From positions 1,364,001 through 1,428,000 of the forward strand of contig NZ_CP170485.1 of NCBI RefSeq assembly GCF_052055585.1: a stretch of 64,000 bases of DNA, given 5' to 3'. The position numbers and the translations under genes were made by a program. The notes below the pieces were generated by a model that worked only from the letters and a program-made list of their open reading frames with translations, ran no database searches and had not been told where the DNA came from. This document shows, piece after piece, positions 15,610 through 25,361 of this stretch (its first letter is position 1; every line of letters starts with the position of its first letter). This DNA comes from Oceanicaulis sp052055585. GTDB taxonomy: Bacteria > Pseudomonadota > Alphaproteobacteria > Caulobacterales > Maricaulaceae.

Positions 15610-18600
15610 GTGAGCGATGCCCCCTTTGTCCATCTGCGTGTTCGTTCGCCGTACTCGCTTCTGGAGGGCGCCATCCGCATCAAGGAGACGGCTGCGCTGT
15701 GCAAGACCTTCTCCATGCCGGCTGCCGCGCTCACCGACAGCAACAATCTGTTCGGCGCGCTTGAATTCTCTGAAGTCCTCTCCGGCGAGGGCGTCCAGCC
15801 CATTATTGGCGTCACGCTCTCCATCCAGGTGGAGGAGCCGCGCCCGGGGGAGCGCTCCCGTCCGGATGGCACGCTGGTTCTGCTGGCCCAGTCAGAGCTG
15901 GGCTACGCCAATCTGATGAAACTGTCCTCGGCGGCGTATCTTGATGTCGCGGCCACGGACGAACCCCATGTTCCGTTCGACAGGGTGCTCGAGCTCAGTG
16001 ACGGGCTGATCTGTCTGACAGGCGGTTTTGATGGCGTTCTGAACCGCTATGTCTGCGCTGGCCGGACCGGCCCGGCGCAGGAGCTGCTGGATCGCTTGCG
16101 CGCGCGCTTCCCCGATCGTCTCTATCTCGAACTTCAGCGCCATGGCCGTGCGGATGATGTGACGGCGGAAGACTGGCTGGTGGATCGCGCGTATGCGCTG
16201 GACCTGCCACTTGTGGCGACCAACGAGCCGCACTTTCCCCGCTCCGAGCTCTATCAGGCCCATGATGCGCTTCTGTGCATTTCCGAGGGCGCCTATGTCA
16301 GCATGGATGATCGGCGCAAGCTGACCGCCGAACATGATTTCAAGTCCGGCGCGGCGATGATCGAACGCTTTGCGGACCTGCCTGAAGCCATCGCCAATAC
16401 GATCGAGATTGCGCAGCGTTGCGCCTTTCGACCGCGCACCTCCAAACCCATCCTGCCAAGCTTCCCCACGGAGGGGGATCGGAACGAGGCGGAGGAATTG
16501 CGCGCCCGGTCGATCGCCGGGCTTGAAGACCGTCTGTCGAAGATCGAGCTCGCGGATACGCGCGACGCCTATTTCGAACGTCTCGACTATGAGCTTGGCG
16601 TCATCGAGCGGATGGGCTTTCCCGGTTACTTCCTGATCGTGTCGGACTTCATCCAGTGGGCGAAGGCGCATGACATTCCTGTGGGGCCGGGGCGGGGGTC
16701 AGGCGCGGGCTCGCTGGTCGCCTGGGCGTTGACCATCACCAACCTGGATCCACTGCGCTTCGGTCTTCTGTTCGAACGCTTCCTGAACCCCGAACGGGTC
16801 TCCATGCCCGACTTCGACGTCGACTTCTGTCAGGACCGTCGGGGCGAGGTGATCCGCTATGTGCAGGAGCGCTATGGTCAGGACCGGGTGGCCCAGATCA
16901 TCACCTTCGGTACGCTGCAGGCGCGCGCCGTGGTGCGCGATGTGGGCCGGGTGCTGCAACTGCCCTTCGGTCTCGTGGACCGGATCGCCAAGCAGGTGCC
17001 CAACAATCCGGCTCAGCCCATCACGCTGGCCGAAGCGGTGAAGACCGAGCCCAAGCTTCAGGAAATGCAGCGCAATGACGAGATGGTGGACCGTCTCATC
17101 AATGTGGCGCTGCAGCTTGAGGGATTGTTCCGGAACGCGTCCACGCACGCCGCCGGCGTGGTGATCGGGGACCGTCCGCTTACCGACCTTGTGCCGCTCT
17201 ATCGCGACCCGCGGTCAGACCTTCCGGCCACCCAGTTCAACATGAAATGGGTGGAGCCGGCCGGGCTGGTGAAGTTCGACTTCCTGGGGCTGAAGACCCT
17301 GACGGTGATTTCCCGCGCGCTCAGCTATATCGAGAGCGCCGGGCAGGCGCGTCCGGATATGGACGCGATCAGCCTCACGGATCCTGCGACCTACGAGCTT
17401 CTGGGCGTAGGCGCGTCCATCGGCGTGTTCCAGCTTGAAAGTACGGGCATGCGCGACACGCTGCGCAAGCTCAAGCCTGACAGCATCGAGGACATCATCG
17501 CTCTGATCTCGCTTTATCGGCCGGGGCCGATGAAGAATATCGATGTCTATGTGGACCGCAAATTCGGCCGCGCCGAGCCTGACTATCTCCATCCTGATCT
17601 CGAACCTGTCCTGAAAGAGACCTACGGGGTCATCATCTATCAGGAACAGGTGATGCAGATCGCCCAGATCCTGTCCGGCTATTCCCTCGGGGAAGCCGAC
17701 CTTCTTCGCCGCGCCATGGGCAAGAAGAAGAAAGAGGAGATGGACCAGCAGCGCGTGCGCTTCAACGAGGGCGCGGAAAAGCGCGGCGTGTCGCGCGAGA
17801 AGGCGAATTATATCTTTGACCTGGTGGCCGAGTTCGCCGGTTACGGCTTCAACAAATCCCACGCCGCCGCCTATGCCCTGATCGCGTACCAGACCGGCTG
17901 GCTTAAGGCCAATCATCCTGCCGCCTTCATGGCCGGCCTGATGAGCCTTGATAGCGCCAACACCGAAAAGCTCGCCGTCTTCTTCCAGGAAGCCAAACGC
18001 ATCGGGCTGGAGGTCTTGCCGCCTGATGTGAATGCCTCCGAAGCCGATTTCTCGCTCGAGCACGGTGGTATCCGCTATGCGCTCGGCGCGATCCGCAATG
18101 TAGGCTATTCGGCGATGGAGCATGTGGCCGCCGTGCGCAAGGCGGGCGGGCCGTTCAAGGACGTCTTTGATTTCGCAGAGCGTGTGGATCCGCGTCAGGT
18201 GAACAAGCGCGCGTTCGAGAATCTGGCGAGAGCAGGCGCTTTCGACACGCTTGAGCCCGATCGCGCCAAGGCGCTCGCCTCGGCTGAAATTCTTCTGTCG
18301 GTGTCCCAGAACGCCCAGTCAGAACGCGACAGCGCGCAGGCCTCCCTGTTCGGCGGCGGCGGCGAGGGCGGCGGGACGAAGCTTGAACGTCCCAATCTGC
18401 CCGAACCCGAGCCCTGGGATCCGGTTCGGCGTCTGGACGAAGAGCTGGCGGCGATTGGCTATTACCTGTCCGGCCACCCGCTTGATGACATGATGCCCGC
18501 TCTGGCGCGTCGCGGTGTCGTCGTGTTCGCCGACCTGCCGTCAAAGGCGGCGGAAGGCGCGCGTGCGGCGCGTCTGGCCGCCGTGGTGCGTCGTCGTCAG

Positions 18601-19062
18601 GAGAAGGTTTCCCAGCGGTCAGGCGAGAAGTTCGCCTTTGTCACCCTGTCTGATCCATCAGGTGAGTTCGAGGCGCTGGTGCCGCCCAAGGTGTTGCGTG
18701 AGATTCGCGATGTGATCGAGCCGGGCGCTTCGGTTCTGGTGAACGCCAAGATCGAGGCGCAGGATGAAGGCTTGCGGCTAATCATTGATGGCGCGGATAC
18801 GATTGATCCGTTCGCAGCTGAACATATCGGGCAGGGGCTGAAGATCCGGGTCGGCGAACAGGCTGCGCTCGAACCTTTGCGCAAGCGCATTGACCGGGCG
18901 AATGACCGCGAGGGCGCGGTGAAGGGCTCCATCCATCTCATCGTACCGCTTTCTGATGGTCGACTGGCGGAGTTGCGCTTGCCCGGACGCCATGCCGTGG
19001 ATCCTGCGGCGCGCGCCGCCGTCAAGGCGGTGGCGGGCGTTCTCGAGGTGGAAACGCTCTAG
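15610..19062 (+). CDS. dnaE: DNA polymerase III alpha subunit
   Basis: Catalytic subunit of the replicative polymerase, 1150 residues. The N-terminal PHP domain begins FVHLRVRSPYSLLEGAIRI. The polymerase core has the catalytic segments GPGRGSGAGSLVAWAL and MPDFDVDFCQDRRGEVI (paired aspartates). GYGFNKSHAAAYALIAYQTGWLKANHPAAFMAGLM marks the fingers region, and an OB-fold follows near residues 990-1080. The start is GTG at 15610. Sharing a transcript with the SOS-type peptide gene 61 bases upstream would couple dnaE to DNA damage (inference). Confidence 0.97.
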   Translation: MSDAPFVHLRVRSPYSLLEGAIRIKETAALCKTFSMPAAALTDSNNLFGALEFSEVLSGEGVQPIIGVTLSIQVEEPRPGERSRPDGTLVLLAQSELGYANLMKLSSAAYLDVAATDEPHVPFDRVLELSDGLICLTGGFDGVLNRYVCAGRTGPAQELLDRLRARFPDRLYLELQRHGRADDVTAEDWLVDRAYALDLPLVATNEPHFPRSELYQAHDALLCISEGAYVSMDDRRKLTAEHDFKSGAAMIERFADLPEAIANTIEIAQRCAFRPRTSKPILPSFPTEGDRNEAEELRARSIAGLEDRLSKIELADTRDAYFERLDYELGVIERMGFPGYFLIVSDFIQWAKAHDIPVGPGRGSGAGSLVAWALTITNLDPLRFGLLFERFLNPERVSMPDFDVDFCQDRRGEVIRYVQERYGQDRVAQIITFGTLQARAVVRDVGRVLQLPFGLVDRIAKQVPNNPAQPITLAEAVKTEPKLQEMQRNDEMVDRLINVALQLEGLFRNASTHAAGVVIGDRPLTDLVPLYRDPRSDLPATQFNMKWVEPAGLVKFDFLGLKTLTVISRALSYIESAGQARPDMDAISLTDPATYELLGVGASIGVFQLESTGMRDTLRKLKPDSIEDIIALISLYRPGPMKNIDVYVDRKFGRAEPDYLHPDLEPVLKETYGVIIYQEQVMQIAQILSGYSLGEADLLRRAMGKKKKEEMDQQRVRFNEGAEKRGVSREKANYIFDLVAEFAGYGFNKSHAAAYALIAYQTGWLKANHPAAFMAGLMSLDSANTEKLAVFFQEAKRIGLEVLPPDVNASEADFSLEHGGIRYALGAIRNVGYSAMEHVAAVRKAGGPFKDVFDFAERVDPRQVNKRAFENLARAGAFDTLEPDRAKALASAEILLSVSQNAQSERDSAQASLFGGGGEGGGTKLERPNLPEPEPWDPVRRLDEELAAIGYYLSGHPLDDMMPALARRGVVVFADLPSKAAEGARAARLAAVVRRRQEKVSQRSGEKFAFVTLSDPSGEFEALVPPKVLREIRDVIEPGASVLVNAKIEAQDEGLRLIIDGADTIDPFAAEHIGQGLKIRVGEQAALEPLRKRIDRANDREGAVKGSIHLIVPLSDGRLAELRLPGRHAVDPAARAAVKAVAGVLEVETL

Positions 19063-19141
19063 TTCGGACCTTCCGTCCGGGCTTTGCTGACAAAGACCGG
19101 CCCTGTCGTGCAACAAAGCCGGAAATCTCCGCTCTCATGGC

Positions 19142-19170
19142 TTGCTACAAAGCCCTCATGCCCGTATAAG
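19142..19170 (+). promoter_or_regulatory. Candidate sigma-70 promoter of rpsB-tsf
   Basis: TTGCTA at 19142-19147 and TATAAG at 19165-19170 are 17 bases apart, close to the vegetative consensus. A start near 19177 would give a leader of about 140 bases before rpsB, room for the leader regulation known for rpsB in other bacteria. The rest of the 254-base gap after dnaE shows only short hairpins, such as CTTTG-CTGA-CAAAG near 19082, and no clear terminator. Confidence 0.55.
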
Positions 19171-19316
19171 CGCGCCCGATCCCGCACGCGGAGCTTCGGC
19201 TTTTCATGGTGAAAAGTCGCTCCGGTGTCGCAAGTCATGTCTGAAGACCGGTTCGGTTCAAGGGCAAGAGGCGCGGCTCCGCTCCGTGGAGGCCAACCGG
19301 AAAAGGACCCGAAATC

Positions 19317-20156
19317 ATGGCTCTCCCTGAATTCTCCATGCGCCAGCTGCTTGAAGCCGGCTGTCACTTTGGTCACCAGACCCACCGCTGGAACCCGAAG
19401 ATGAAAGAATACATCTTCGGCGAACGCGCCAACATCCACATCATTGACCTGTCGCAGACCGTTCCGATGCTGCACCAGGCTCTGGTGAAGGTGCGTGAAG
19501 TCGCCGCCAAGGGCGGTCGCGTTCTGTTCGTGGGCACCAAGCGTCAGGCCGCCGAGCCGATCTCGCAAGCCGCTTCGCGTTGCGCTCAATACTACATGAA
19601 CCACCGCTGGCTGGGCGGCACGCTCACCAACTGGCAGACCATTTCCAAGTCCATCGCGCGTCTGCGCGAGCTGGAATCCCTTCTGGACGCCGAAGGCGGC
19701 CCGACCGGTCTGACCAAGAAAGAAATCCTGATGCTGACCCGCGAGCGTGAAAAGCTCGAGCGTTCCCTGGGCGGCATCAAGGAAATGGGCGGCACGCCGG
19801 ACCTGATGTTCGTGATCGACACCAACAAGGAGTCCATCGCCATTCAGGAAGCCAAGCGCCTTGGCATCCCGGTTGTGGCTGTGGTCGACACCAACTGCGA
19901 CCCCGATCCGATCGATTTCCCGATCCCGGGCAATGATGACGCCTCCCGCGCTCTGTCGCTGTACTGCGACCTGATCGCTGACGCAGTGCTGGACGGCATC
20001 TCCGACAGCCAGGCGGCTCTGGGCATGGATCTGGGTGAATCCGACATGCCGAGCGACGTCGTGCTGGGCCTGGACGAAGGCGAAGCCGCCGCTGAAGAAC
20101 CCAAAGCTGAAGAAGCCGCTGCTGTTGAAGCGCCGGCTGAAGACGCCAAATCCTAA
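19317..20156 (+). CDS. rpsB: 30S ribosomal protein S2
   Basis: Small-subunit protein that joins late in assembly and with S1 helps bind mRNA. The 279-residue protein begins MALPEFSMRQLLEAGCHFGHQTHRWNPKM, the S2 signature, and contains GGRVLFVGTKRQA and HRWLGGTLTNWQTI. The final 40 residues are an Ala/Glu-rich tail longer than in E. coli S2. AAAGGA upstream supports the ATG. tsf follows after 33 bases, the usual rpsB-tsf pair. Confidence 0.98.
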   Translation: MALPEFSMRQLLEAGCHFGHQTHRWNPKMKEYIFGERANIHIIDLSQTVPMLHQALVKVREVAAKGGRVLFVGTKRQAAEPISQAASRCAQYYMNHRWLGGTLTNWQTISKSIARLRELESLLDAEGGPTGLTKKEILMLTREREKLERSLGGIKEMGGTPDLMFVIDTNKESIAIQEAKRLGIPVVAVVDTNCDPDPIDFPIPGNDDASRALSLYCDLIADAVLDGISDSQAALGMDLGESDMPSDVVLGLDEGEAAAEEPKAEEAAAVEAPAEDAKS

Positions 20157-20189
20157 TAGCGCCAAAGCGCGATCCAAGGAGACCTCCCC

Positions 20190-21131
20190 ATGGCTCAGAT
20201 CACCGCCGCTCTCGTCAAAGAGCTCCGCGATAAATCCGGCGCGGGCATGATGGACGCCAAGAAGGCGCTCGTGGAAGTTGATGGCGACATGGAAGCCGCC
20301 ATCGACTGGCTGCGTAAAAAGGGCCTGTCCAAGGCCGCCAAGAAGGCTGACCGCGTTGCGGCTGAAGGCCTGGTGGCCGTGAAAGCGGAAGAGCGTGGCG
20401 CCGGCATGGCCGCTGCTGCGGTCGAAGTGAACGCTGAAACCGACTTCGTGGCTCGTAACGAGCTGTTCCAGAACGCTGTTGCTGAAGTCGCGGGCCTCGC
20501 GATCAATGCTGGCGATCTGGCGTCGCTGAAATCGGCTCAGACCTCCGCTGGCAAGTCTGTTGACGACACCATGACCGACCTGATCGCCAAGATCGGCGAG
20601 AACATGTCTGTCCGCCGTGTTGAAACCCTGTCCGTGGATCCGGGCGTTGTGGCCGCTTACGTGCACAACGCAGCGGGCGACGGCATGGGCAAGATCGGCG
20701 TGCTGGTTGCGCTGAAGTCCGAAGGCGACAAGGCCGTTCTGGCCGAGCTGGGCCGCAAGATTGCGATGCACGTCGCAGCCGCGTCCCCGGCAGCGGCTCT
20801 GGCCGTCCATGAGGGCGAGCTGGACCAGGCCGTGGTCGAGAAAGAGCGTGAAGTGTTCGCGGGCCAGGCTCGTGAATCCGGCAAGCCGGAGCAGATCATC
20901 GAGAAGATGGTCGAAGGCCGCCTGCGCAAATTCTACGAAGAAGTCGTGCTTCTCAAGCAGGTCTTCGTGTTCGACACCGACAAGACCGTTGGCGAAGCTG
21001 TGAAAGCGGCTGAAGCCGAAGCGGGCGCCCCGATTGAACTGACCGGCTTTGTCCGCATGGTTCTGGGCGAAGGCGTCGAAAAGAAAGAAGAAGACTTCGC
21101 CGCAGAAGTCGCAGCCGTCGCCAAAGGCTAA
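20190..21131 (+). CDS. tsf: Elongation factor Ts
   Basis: Nucleotide exchange factor that recycles EF-Tu-GDP. The 313-residue protein starts with the UBA-like domain MAQITAALVKELRDKSGAGMMDAKKAL. It contains the diagnostic EF-Tu-contact segment NAETDFVARNELFQ and then IAMHVAAASPAA. AAGGAG precedes the ATG. It is part of the rpsB-tsf-pyrH-frr string found across bacteria. Confidence 0.98.
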   Translation: MAQITAALVKELRDKSGAGMMDAKKALVEVDGDMEAAIDWLRKKGLSKAAKKADRVAAEGLVAVKAEERGAGMAAAAVEVNAETDFVARNELFQNAVAEVAGLAINAGDLASLKSAQTSAGKSVDDTMTDLIAKIGENMSVRRVETLSVDPGVVAAYVHNAAGDGMGKIGVLVALKSEGDKAVLAELGRKIAMHVAAASPAAALAVHEGELDQAVVEKEREVFAGQARESGKPEQIIEKMVEGRLRKFYEEVVLLKQVFVFDTDKTVGEAVKAAEAEAGAPIELTGFVRMVLGEGVEKKEEDFAAEVAAVAKG

Positions 21132-21206
21132 GATTTTCGGCCCGGGCTTGTGTATACACGTCCGGGCCGGATTCCATCTGAAGACAGCATTCATGCGGAG
21201 ATTGCC

Positions 21207-21953
21207 GTGACTGACACCGAGGACCGACCGTCAAAAACGCCTAAGGGCCCGTACAAGCGGGTGCTTTTGAAGGTTTCCGGTGAAGCCCTGATGGGCGATC
21301 AGCCTTATGGCATCGACATGAACACGGCCGACCGCATTGCCCGCGAAGTGGGTGAGGCGGTTGAAGCCGGTTACGAGCTTTGTCTCGTTATTGGCGGCGG
21401 AAACATATTCCGCGGCCTTACCGCCGCCGCCAAGGGCATGGAGCGCGCCGCAGCCGACTATATGGGCATGCTCGCGACCGTGATGAACGCCCTGGCCATG
21501 CAGACGGCGCTGGAACGCGTCGGCGTGCAGACCCGCGTTCAGTCCGCCATTCCCATGACCACCGTGTGCGAACCCTATATTCGACGCCGCGCCGTGCGCC
21601 ATATGGAGCGCGGGCGCGTGGTGATCTTTGCGGCGGGCACGGGCAATCCGTTTTTCACCACCGACACGGCGGCTGCTCTGCGCGCTGCCGAAATGGGGTG
21701 TGACGCCTTGTTCAAAGGCACCAGCGTGGATGGCGTCTATGATGATGACCCGCGCAAGAATCCGCAGGCCGAACGGTTTGAGCGCCTTGACTATATCGAC
21801 GTTCTGGCGCGCGATCTGAAAGTTATGGATGCATCGGCGGTGACGCTGATGCGCGACAACCAGATTCCGATCGTGGTCTTCAACATCCGTGAGCAGGGCG
21901 GTCTCGCCCGGGTTCTCGATGGTGAGGGCGTCTGCACGGTCGTGGGCGGCTAA
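21207..21953 (+). CDS. pyrH: Uridylate kinase
   Basis: Phosphorylates UMP to UDP in pyrimidine synthesis. Amino-acid-kinase fold, 248 residues from the chosen GTG at 21207, which has GGAG eight bases upstream. An upstream in-frame GTG at 21150 would add 19 unconserved residues. Motifs: KRVLLKVSGEALMGD (phosphate loop), VIGGGNIFRGL, GTGNPFFTTDTAAALRAAE and FKGTSVDGVYDDDPRKNP. It lies between tsf and frr as in most proteobacteria. Confidence 0.96.
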   Translation: MTDTEDRPSKTPKGPYKRVLLKVSGEALMGDQPYGIDMNTADRIAREVGEAVEAGYELCLVIGGGNIFRGLTAAAKGMERAAADYMGMLATVMNALAMQTALERVGVQTRVQSAIPMTTVCEPYIRRRAVRHMERGRVVIFAAGTGNPFFTTDTAAALRAAEMGCDALFKGTSVDGVYDDDPRKNPQAERFERLDYIDVLARDLKVMDASAVTLMRDNQIPIVVFNIREQGGLARVLDGEGVCTVVGG

Positions 21954-21986
21954 GACGCGCCCGATACAAACAGGGGAGACACGGAC

Positions 21987-22544
21987 ATGTCCGGTTTCGA
22001 CATCAAAGACATCGAGCGCCGCATGGATGGCGCGATTGACTCGCTGAAGAAGGAATTCGGCGGTCTGCGCACGGGACGCGCCAGCGCCAGCCTGCTCGAC
22101 CCGATCAAGGTGGAAGCCTATGGCGCGCTGACCCCGATCAACCAGGTCGGCAACGTGTCTGTGCCCGAGCCGCGCATGGTCACCATCACGGTTTGGGACA
22201 AGTCTCTCGCAGGCGCTGTGGAAAAGGCGATTCGCAACTCCTCTCTGGGTCTGAACCCGGTTTCTGAAGGTGAAACCCTGCGCATCCCGATCCCGCCGCT
22301 CAACGAAGAGCGCCGAGTGGAGCTGGCGAAAACCGCAGGTTCCTACGCTGAGAACGCCCGGATCGCTGTGCGCAATGTGCGCCGCGACGGGATGGACCAG
22401 CTCAAAAAGGACGAGAAGGACGGCGAGATCAGCGAAGACCAGCACAAGAAGCTGGCGGACCAGATCCAGAAGCTGACCGATACCAAGGTTGCCGCCATCG
22501 ACACCCTGCTGAAGACCAAGCAGGAAGAAATCACCCAGGTCTGA
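21987..22544 (+). CDS. frr: Ribosome recycling factor
   Basis: With EF-G it splits post-termination ribosomes. At 185 residues it is the family length. Diagnostic segments are FGGLRTGRASASLLDPIKVEAYG near the N-terminus and IPPLNEERRVELAK in the middle; the C-terminal helix of the three-helix bundle ends in KQEEITQV. GGGGAGA precedes the ATG. It sits between pyrH and uppS. Confidence 0.98.
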   Translation: MSGFDIKDIERRMDGAIDSLKKEFGGLRTGRASASLLDPIKVEAYGALTPINQVGNVSVPEPRMVTITVWDKSLAGAVEKAIRNSSLGLNPVSEGETLRIPIPPLNEERRVELAKTAGSYAENARIAVRNVRRDGMDQLKKDEKDGEISEDQHKKLADQIQKLTDTKVAAIDTLLKTKQEEITQV

Positions 22545-22592
22545 TTGGGGGCGCTCTGACCGGGCGCCCGTGACGGCGGGAGGGCCGTTTCC

Positions 22593-23312
22593 ATGAGCGA
22601 GACCGAACCGTCCGGCCTGACGCCGCAGCATGTCGCCATCATCATGGACGGCAATGGGCGTTGGGCGGCGTCTCGGGGGCGGCCGCGCGCCTTTGGACAC
22701 CGTAAGGGCGTGGAGGCGGTTCGCGAGGCTGTGCGCAACGCTGGTGAGCTCGGCGTGCGCTATCTCACCCTGTTCAGCTTCTCCACAGAGAACTGGAATC
22801 GTCCCGCCGCCGAGGTGGAGGCGCTCTTTGAGCTGCTGCGCCGGTTCGTGGCGGCCGACCTCGACCGGCTGCACGCCGAGGGGGTTCGCGTACGTATCCT
22901 GGGACGGCGAGAAGGGCTGGGCGAGGAATTGCTCAAGCTGATCGGTTCGGTCGAGCGCCAGACGGCCGGAAATGACCGTTTCTTTCTGAACATCGCTTTC
23001 AACTATGGCGGGCGGGATGAAATCATCCGTGCGGCGCGTCTGGCGGCTGAAGCTCATGGCGGTGACCTGTCCAGGGTCAGAGAAACGGACTTCGCCCGCT
23101 ATCTGGATACGGCTGATTTGCCCGATCCGGACCTCGTGATCCGCACCAGCGGCGAGCATCGCATATCCAACTTCCTGCTCTGGCAGGCCGCCTATGCCGA
23201 GTTTGTCTTCATGGATACGCTCTGGCCCGACTTTGACAAGGCGGCGTTCGAGCAGGCCTTGAGTGAATTCGCCAGTCGTGACCGCCGCTATGGCGGCGTG
23301 CGTCATGGCTGA
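22593..23312 (+). CDS. uppS: Undecaprenyl diphosphate synthase
   Basis: Makes the C55 lipid carrier for peptidoglycan and O-antigen by cis-condensation of isopentenyl diphosphate. The 239-residue protein has the HVAIIMDGNGRWA motif with the catalytic Asp, GHRKGVEAVRE, LTLFSFSTENW, and the C-terminal IRTSGEHRISNFLLWQAAYAEFVF. It overlaps the cdsA start by eight bases. Confidence 0.97.
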   Translation: MSETEPSGLTPQHVAIIMDGNGRWAASRGRPRAFGHRKGVEAVREAVRNAGELGVRYLTLFSFSTENWNRPAAEVEALFELLRRFVAADLDRLHAEGVRVRILGRREGLGEELLKLIGSVERQTAGNDRFFLNIAFNYGGRDEIIRAARLAAEAHGGDLSRVRETDFARYLDTADLPDPDLVIRTSGEHRISNFLLWQAAYAEFVFMDTLWPDFDKAAFEQALSEFASRDRRYGGVRHG

Positions 23313-24159
23313 TGAATCAGCTCCCGAGAGCCCGGGAAAAAGGGGACGGCGCGATCGCGGCGATCCCATGTTTTCCCGGCGTGTCCTGTCAGCTCTGGTG
23401 CTGGCGCCCATCGCGCTCGGCATGATTGTCTGGGGCGGGGTCGCGTTCTCGATCTTCATCGCCGCTTTCGCCGCCGCCATGGCCTGGGAATGGGTGCGGA
23501 TGTCGGACAAGGACGCGCCGCCGCGCGCGTTCGCGATCGCGACCGGCACGGCGGTCGGCGGCGTGCTTCTGGCCGCTCAGCTGGAGGTGTATGGCGCTGC
23601 AGTCTGGATTCTGGGTGGCGCCCTGGCGTCTTTCGCTGATCGTCGTCCCCGTCATCGCGGGTATGAGGCGTTGTTCGGCGTGGCCTATGTGGCGCTTGCC
23701 GCGTCGTTGCTTGTGGCCTTGCGGCATGAATCCGTGGCGGGGCTTGGCGGTATCGTGTTCCTGATCAGCGTGGTCTGGGCGGCGGACACCTTCGCCTATC
23801 TGGCCGGATCCTGGTTGGGCGGCTGGAAGCTGTTGCCCGCTGCAAGCCCGAACAAGACCTGGGCCGGACTGATCGCCGGGCTCGCATTCGGCGTTATCGC
23901 CGGAGCGTTCGCCGCCTGGTGGGCGGGATGGGATCCGCGGCACGGGGCTTTGCTGGCGGCGCCGACGGCGGTGACCGCTGTTGCAGGCGACCTGCTGATG
24001 TCGCTGGCCAAGCGCCGGTTCGGCGTCAAGGATGCGGGTACGGTGATACCCGGCCATGGCGGGGTGCTCGATCGCGTGGACGCTCTGATGCTGGCGACCC
24101 TGTTCGCAGGCGTCTGGGCCTGGGCCGGGCCGGGCGGATGGCCAGGAGGAAGCGCATGA
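23305..24159 (+). CDS. cdsA: Phosphatidate cytidylyltransferase
   Basis: Integral membrane enzyme that makes CDP-diacylglycerol from phosphatidate. From ATG 23305 it is 284 residues with about eight helices. The family signature is seen in two parts: WAADTFAYLAGSWLGG with SPNKTWAGL, and VKDAGTVIPGHGGVLDRVDAL near the C-terminus. The roughly 20 N-terminal residues are charged and poorly conserved, so a start at the later Met (23368) is possible. The 3' end overlaps dxr by four bases. Confidence 0.94.
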   Translation: MADESAPESPGKRGRRDRGDPMFSRRVLSALVLAPIALGMIVWGGVAFSIFIAAFAAAMAWEWVRMSDKDAPPRAFAIATGTAVGGVLLAAQLEVYGAAVWILGGALASFADRRPRHRGYEALFGVAYVALAASLLVALRHESVAGLGGIVFLISVVWAADTFAYLAGSWLGGWKLLPAASPNKTWAGLIAGLAFGVIAGAFAAWWAGWDPRHGALLAAPTAVTAVAGDLLMSLAKRRFGVKDAGTVIPGHGGVLDRVDALMLATLFAGVWAWAGPGGWPGGSA

Positions 24160-25352
24160 GCGCTCGGACAGTCACAATTCTGGGCGCGACCGGATCGGTT
24201 GGTCGGGCAACGCTGGACCTGATCGAGCGTGCGCCTGAAGGGACGTTCGAAGTTGTTGCGTTGACAGCGAATACCCAGGTGGATGAGCTGGCTCAGCTGG
24301 CGATCCGCACGGGCGCGCAATTTTGCGCCGTTGCCTCCCCTCAGGCGGGTCCCGCACTGGAAGCGGCGCTCAAGGGAAGCTCGATCCGCTGCGGCGCCGG
24401 TCCGGACGCCATCTGTGAAGCCGCCCGGTTATCCGCTGACTGGGTGATGGCGGCGATTGTGGGGGCCGCAGGCCTTCCGCCGACGCTGGAAGCGGTCAAG
24501 CGGGGCGCGGCTGTGGCCTTTGCCAACAAGGAGGCGCTTGTTTGCGCCGGAGACCTTTTCATGCGCGCTGCGCATGATGCCGGTGCGCGTTTGCTGCCCG
24601 TGGATTCTGAGCATAACGCGATTTTCCAGGCGTTTGACGAGCAACAACGCGACAGCGTGCGCCGGATCATTCTGACCGCATCCGGCGGGCCCTTCCGCGG
24701 CTGGACGCTTGAGCAAATGGGCCAGGCCAGCCCGGCGCAAGCCGTCGCCCATCCCACCTGGAGCATGGGCGCGAAGATCTCGGTCGATAGCGCGACCATG
24801 ATGAACAAGGGGCTGGAGATCATCGAGGCCTGTCATCTGTTCGGGTTGCCCCAGACTGATGTGGATGTGCTGGTGCATCCTGAATCCATCGTCCACGGTC
24901 TTGTCGAATATGCCGATGGCGGCATGCTCGCCCAGCTGGGCATGCCGGACATGCGTACGCCGATCGCTCATGCGCTCGCCTGGCCGGACCGGATCGAGAC
25001 ACCCGTCGAGCGTCTGGACCTCGCATTGCTCAGCCAGCTGACCTTTGAAGCACCTGATCCTGTGCGGTTTCCGGCGCTCGGACTGGCGCGCGCGGCCTTT
25101 GATGCCGGCAAGGGTGCTCCGGCGATTTTCAATGCCGCCAACGAAGTGGCGGTCGCCGCCTTTCTGAATGGTCAGATTGGCTTTCTTGACATCGCGGCAT
25201 GCGTCTCGGACTCTCTGGAGCGAGGGGAGAAAGATGGCGTCGCCTCGGTCGAGCCATCTGACTTTGAAACTGTGTTGGAGGTCGACCGGCAGGGACGCCG
25301 TCTGGCGACTGATGCGGTTGAACAGCGCGCCCGGCCGGGCGGCGCTGTGTAA
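24156..25352 (+). CDS. dxr: 1-deoxy-D-xylulose 5-phosphate reductoisomerase
   Basis: Second enzyme of the MEP isoprenoid pathway, supplying precursors used by UppS next door. It is 398 residues from ATG 24156, which overlaps the cdsA stop (ATGA). Motifs: TILGATGSVGRATLDL (NADPH binding), ANKEALVCAG, PVDSEHNAIFQ (metal site) and MGAKISVDSATMMNKGLEIIEACHLF. Length is as in E. coli Dxr. rseP follows nine bases after the stop. Confidence 0.97.
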   Translation: MSARTVTILGATGSVGRATLDLIERAPEGTFEVVALTANTQVDELAQLAIRTGAQFCAVASPQAGPALEAALKGSSIRCGAGPDAICEAARLSADWVMAAIVGAAGLPPTLEAVKRGAAVAFANKEALVCAGDLFMRAAHDAGARLLPVDSEHNAIFQAFDEQQRDSVRRIILTASGGPFRGWTLEQMGQASPAQAVAHPTWSMGAKISVDSATMMNKGLEIIEACHLFGLPQTDVDVLVHPESIVHGLVEYADGGMLAQLGMPDMRTPIAHALAWPDRIETPVERLDLALLSQLTFEAPDPVRFPALGLARAAFDAGKGAPAIFNAANEVAVAAFLNGQIGFLDIAACVSDSLERGEKDGVASVEPSDFETVLEVDRQGRRLATDAVEQRARPGGAV

Positions 25353-25361
25353 GGAGACCAA

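Noticed and set aside
19059..21194. Long open frame on the minus strand (711 codons) opposite rpsB and tsf
   Set aside because: It is an antisense shadow of strongly conserved, codon-biased genes; its product is a His/Phe/Gly-rich string with no family features.
21231..23549. Long open frame on the minus strand (772 codons) opposite pyrH, frr and uppS
   Set aside because: Same cause: high-GC codon bias leaves the antisense frame open. No ribosome site, and it spans several real genes.
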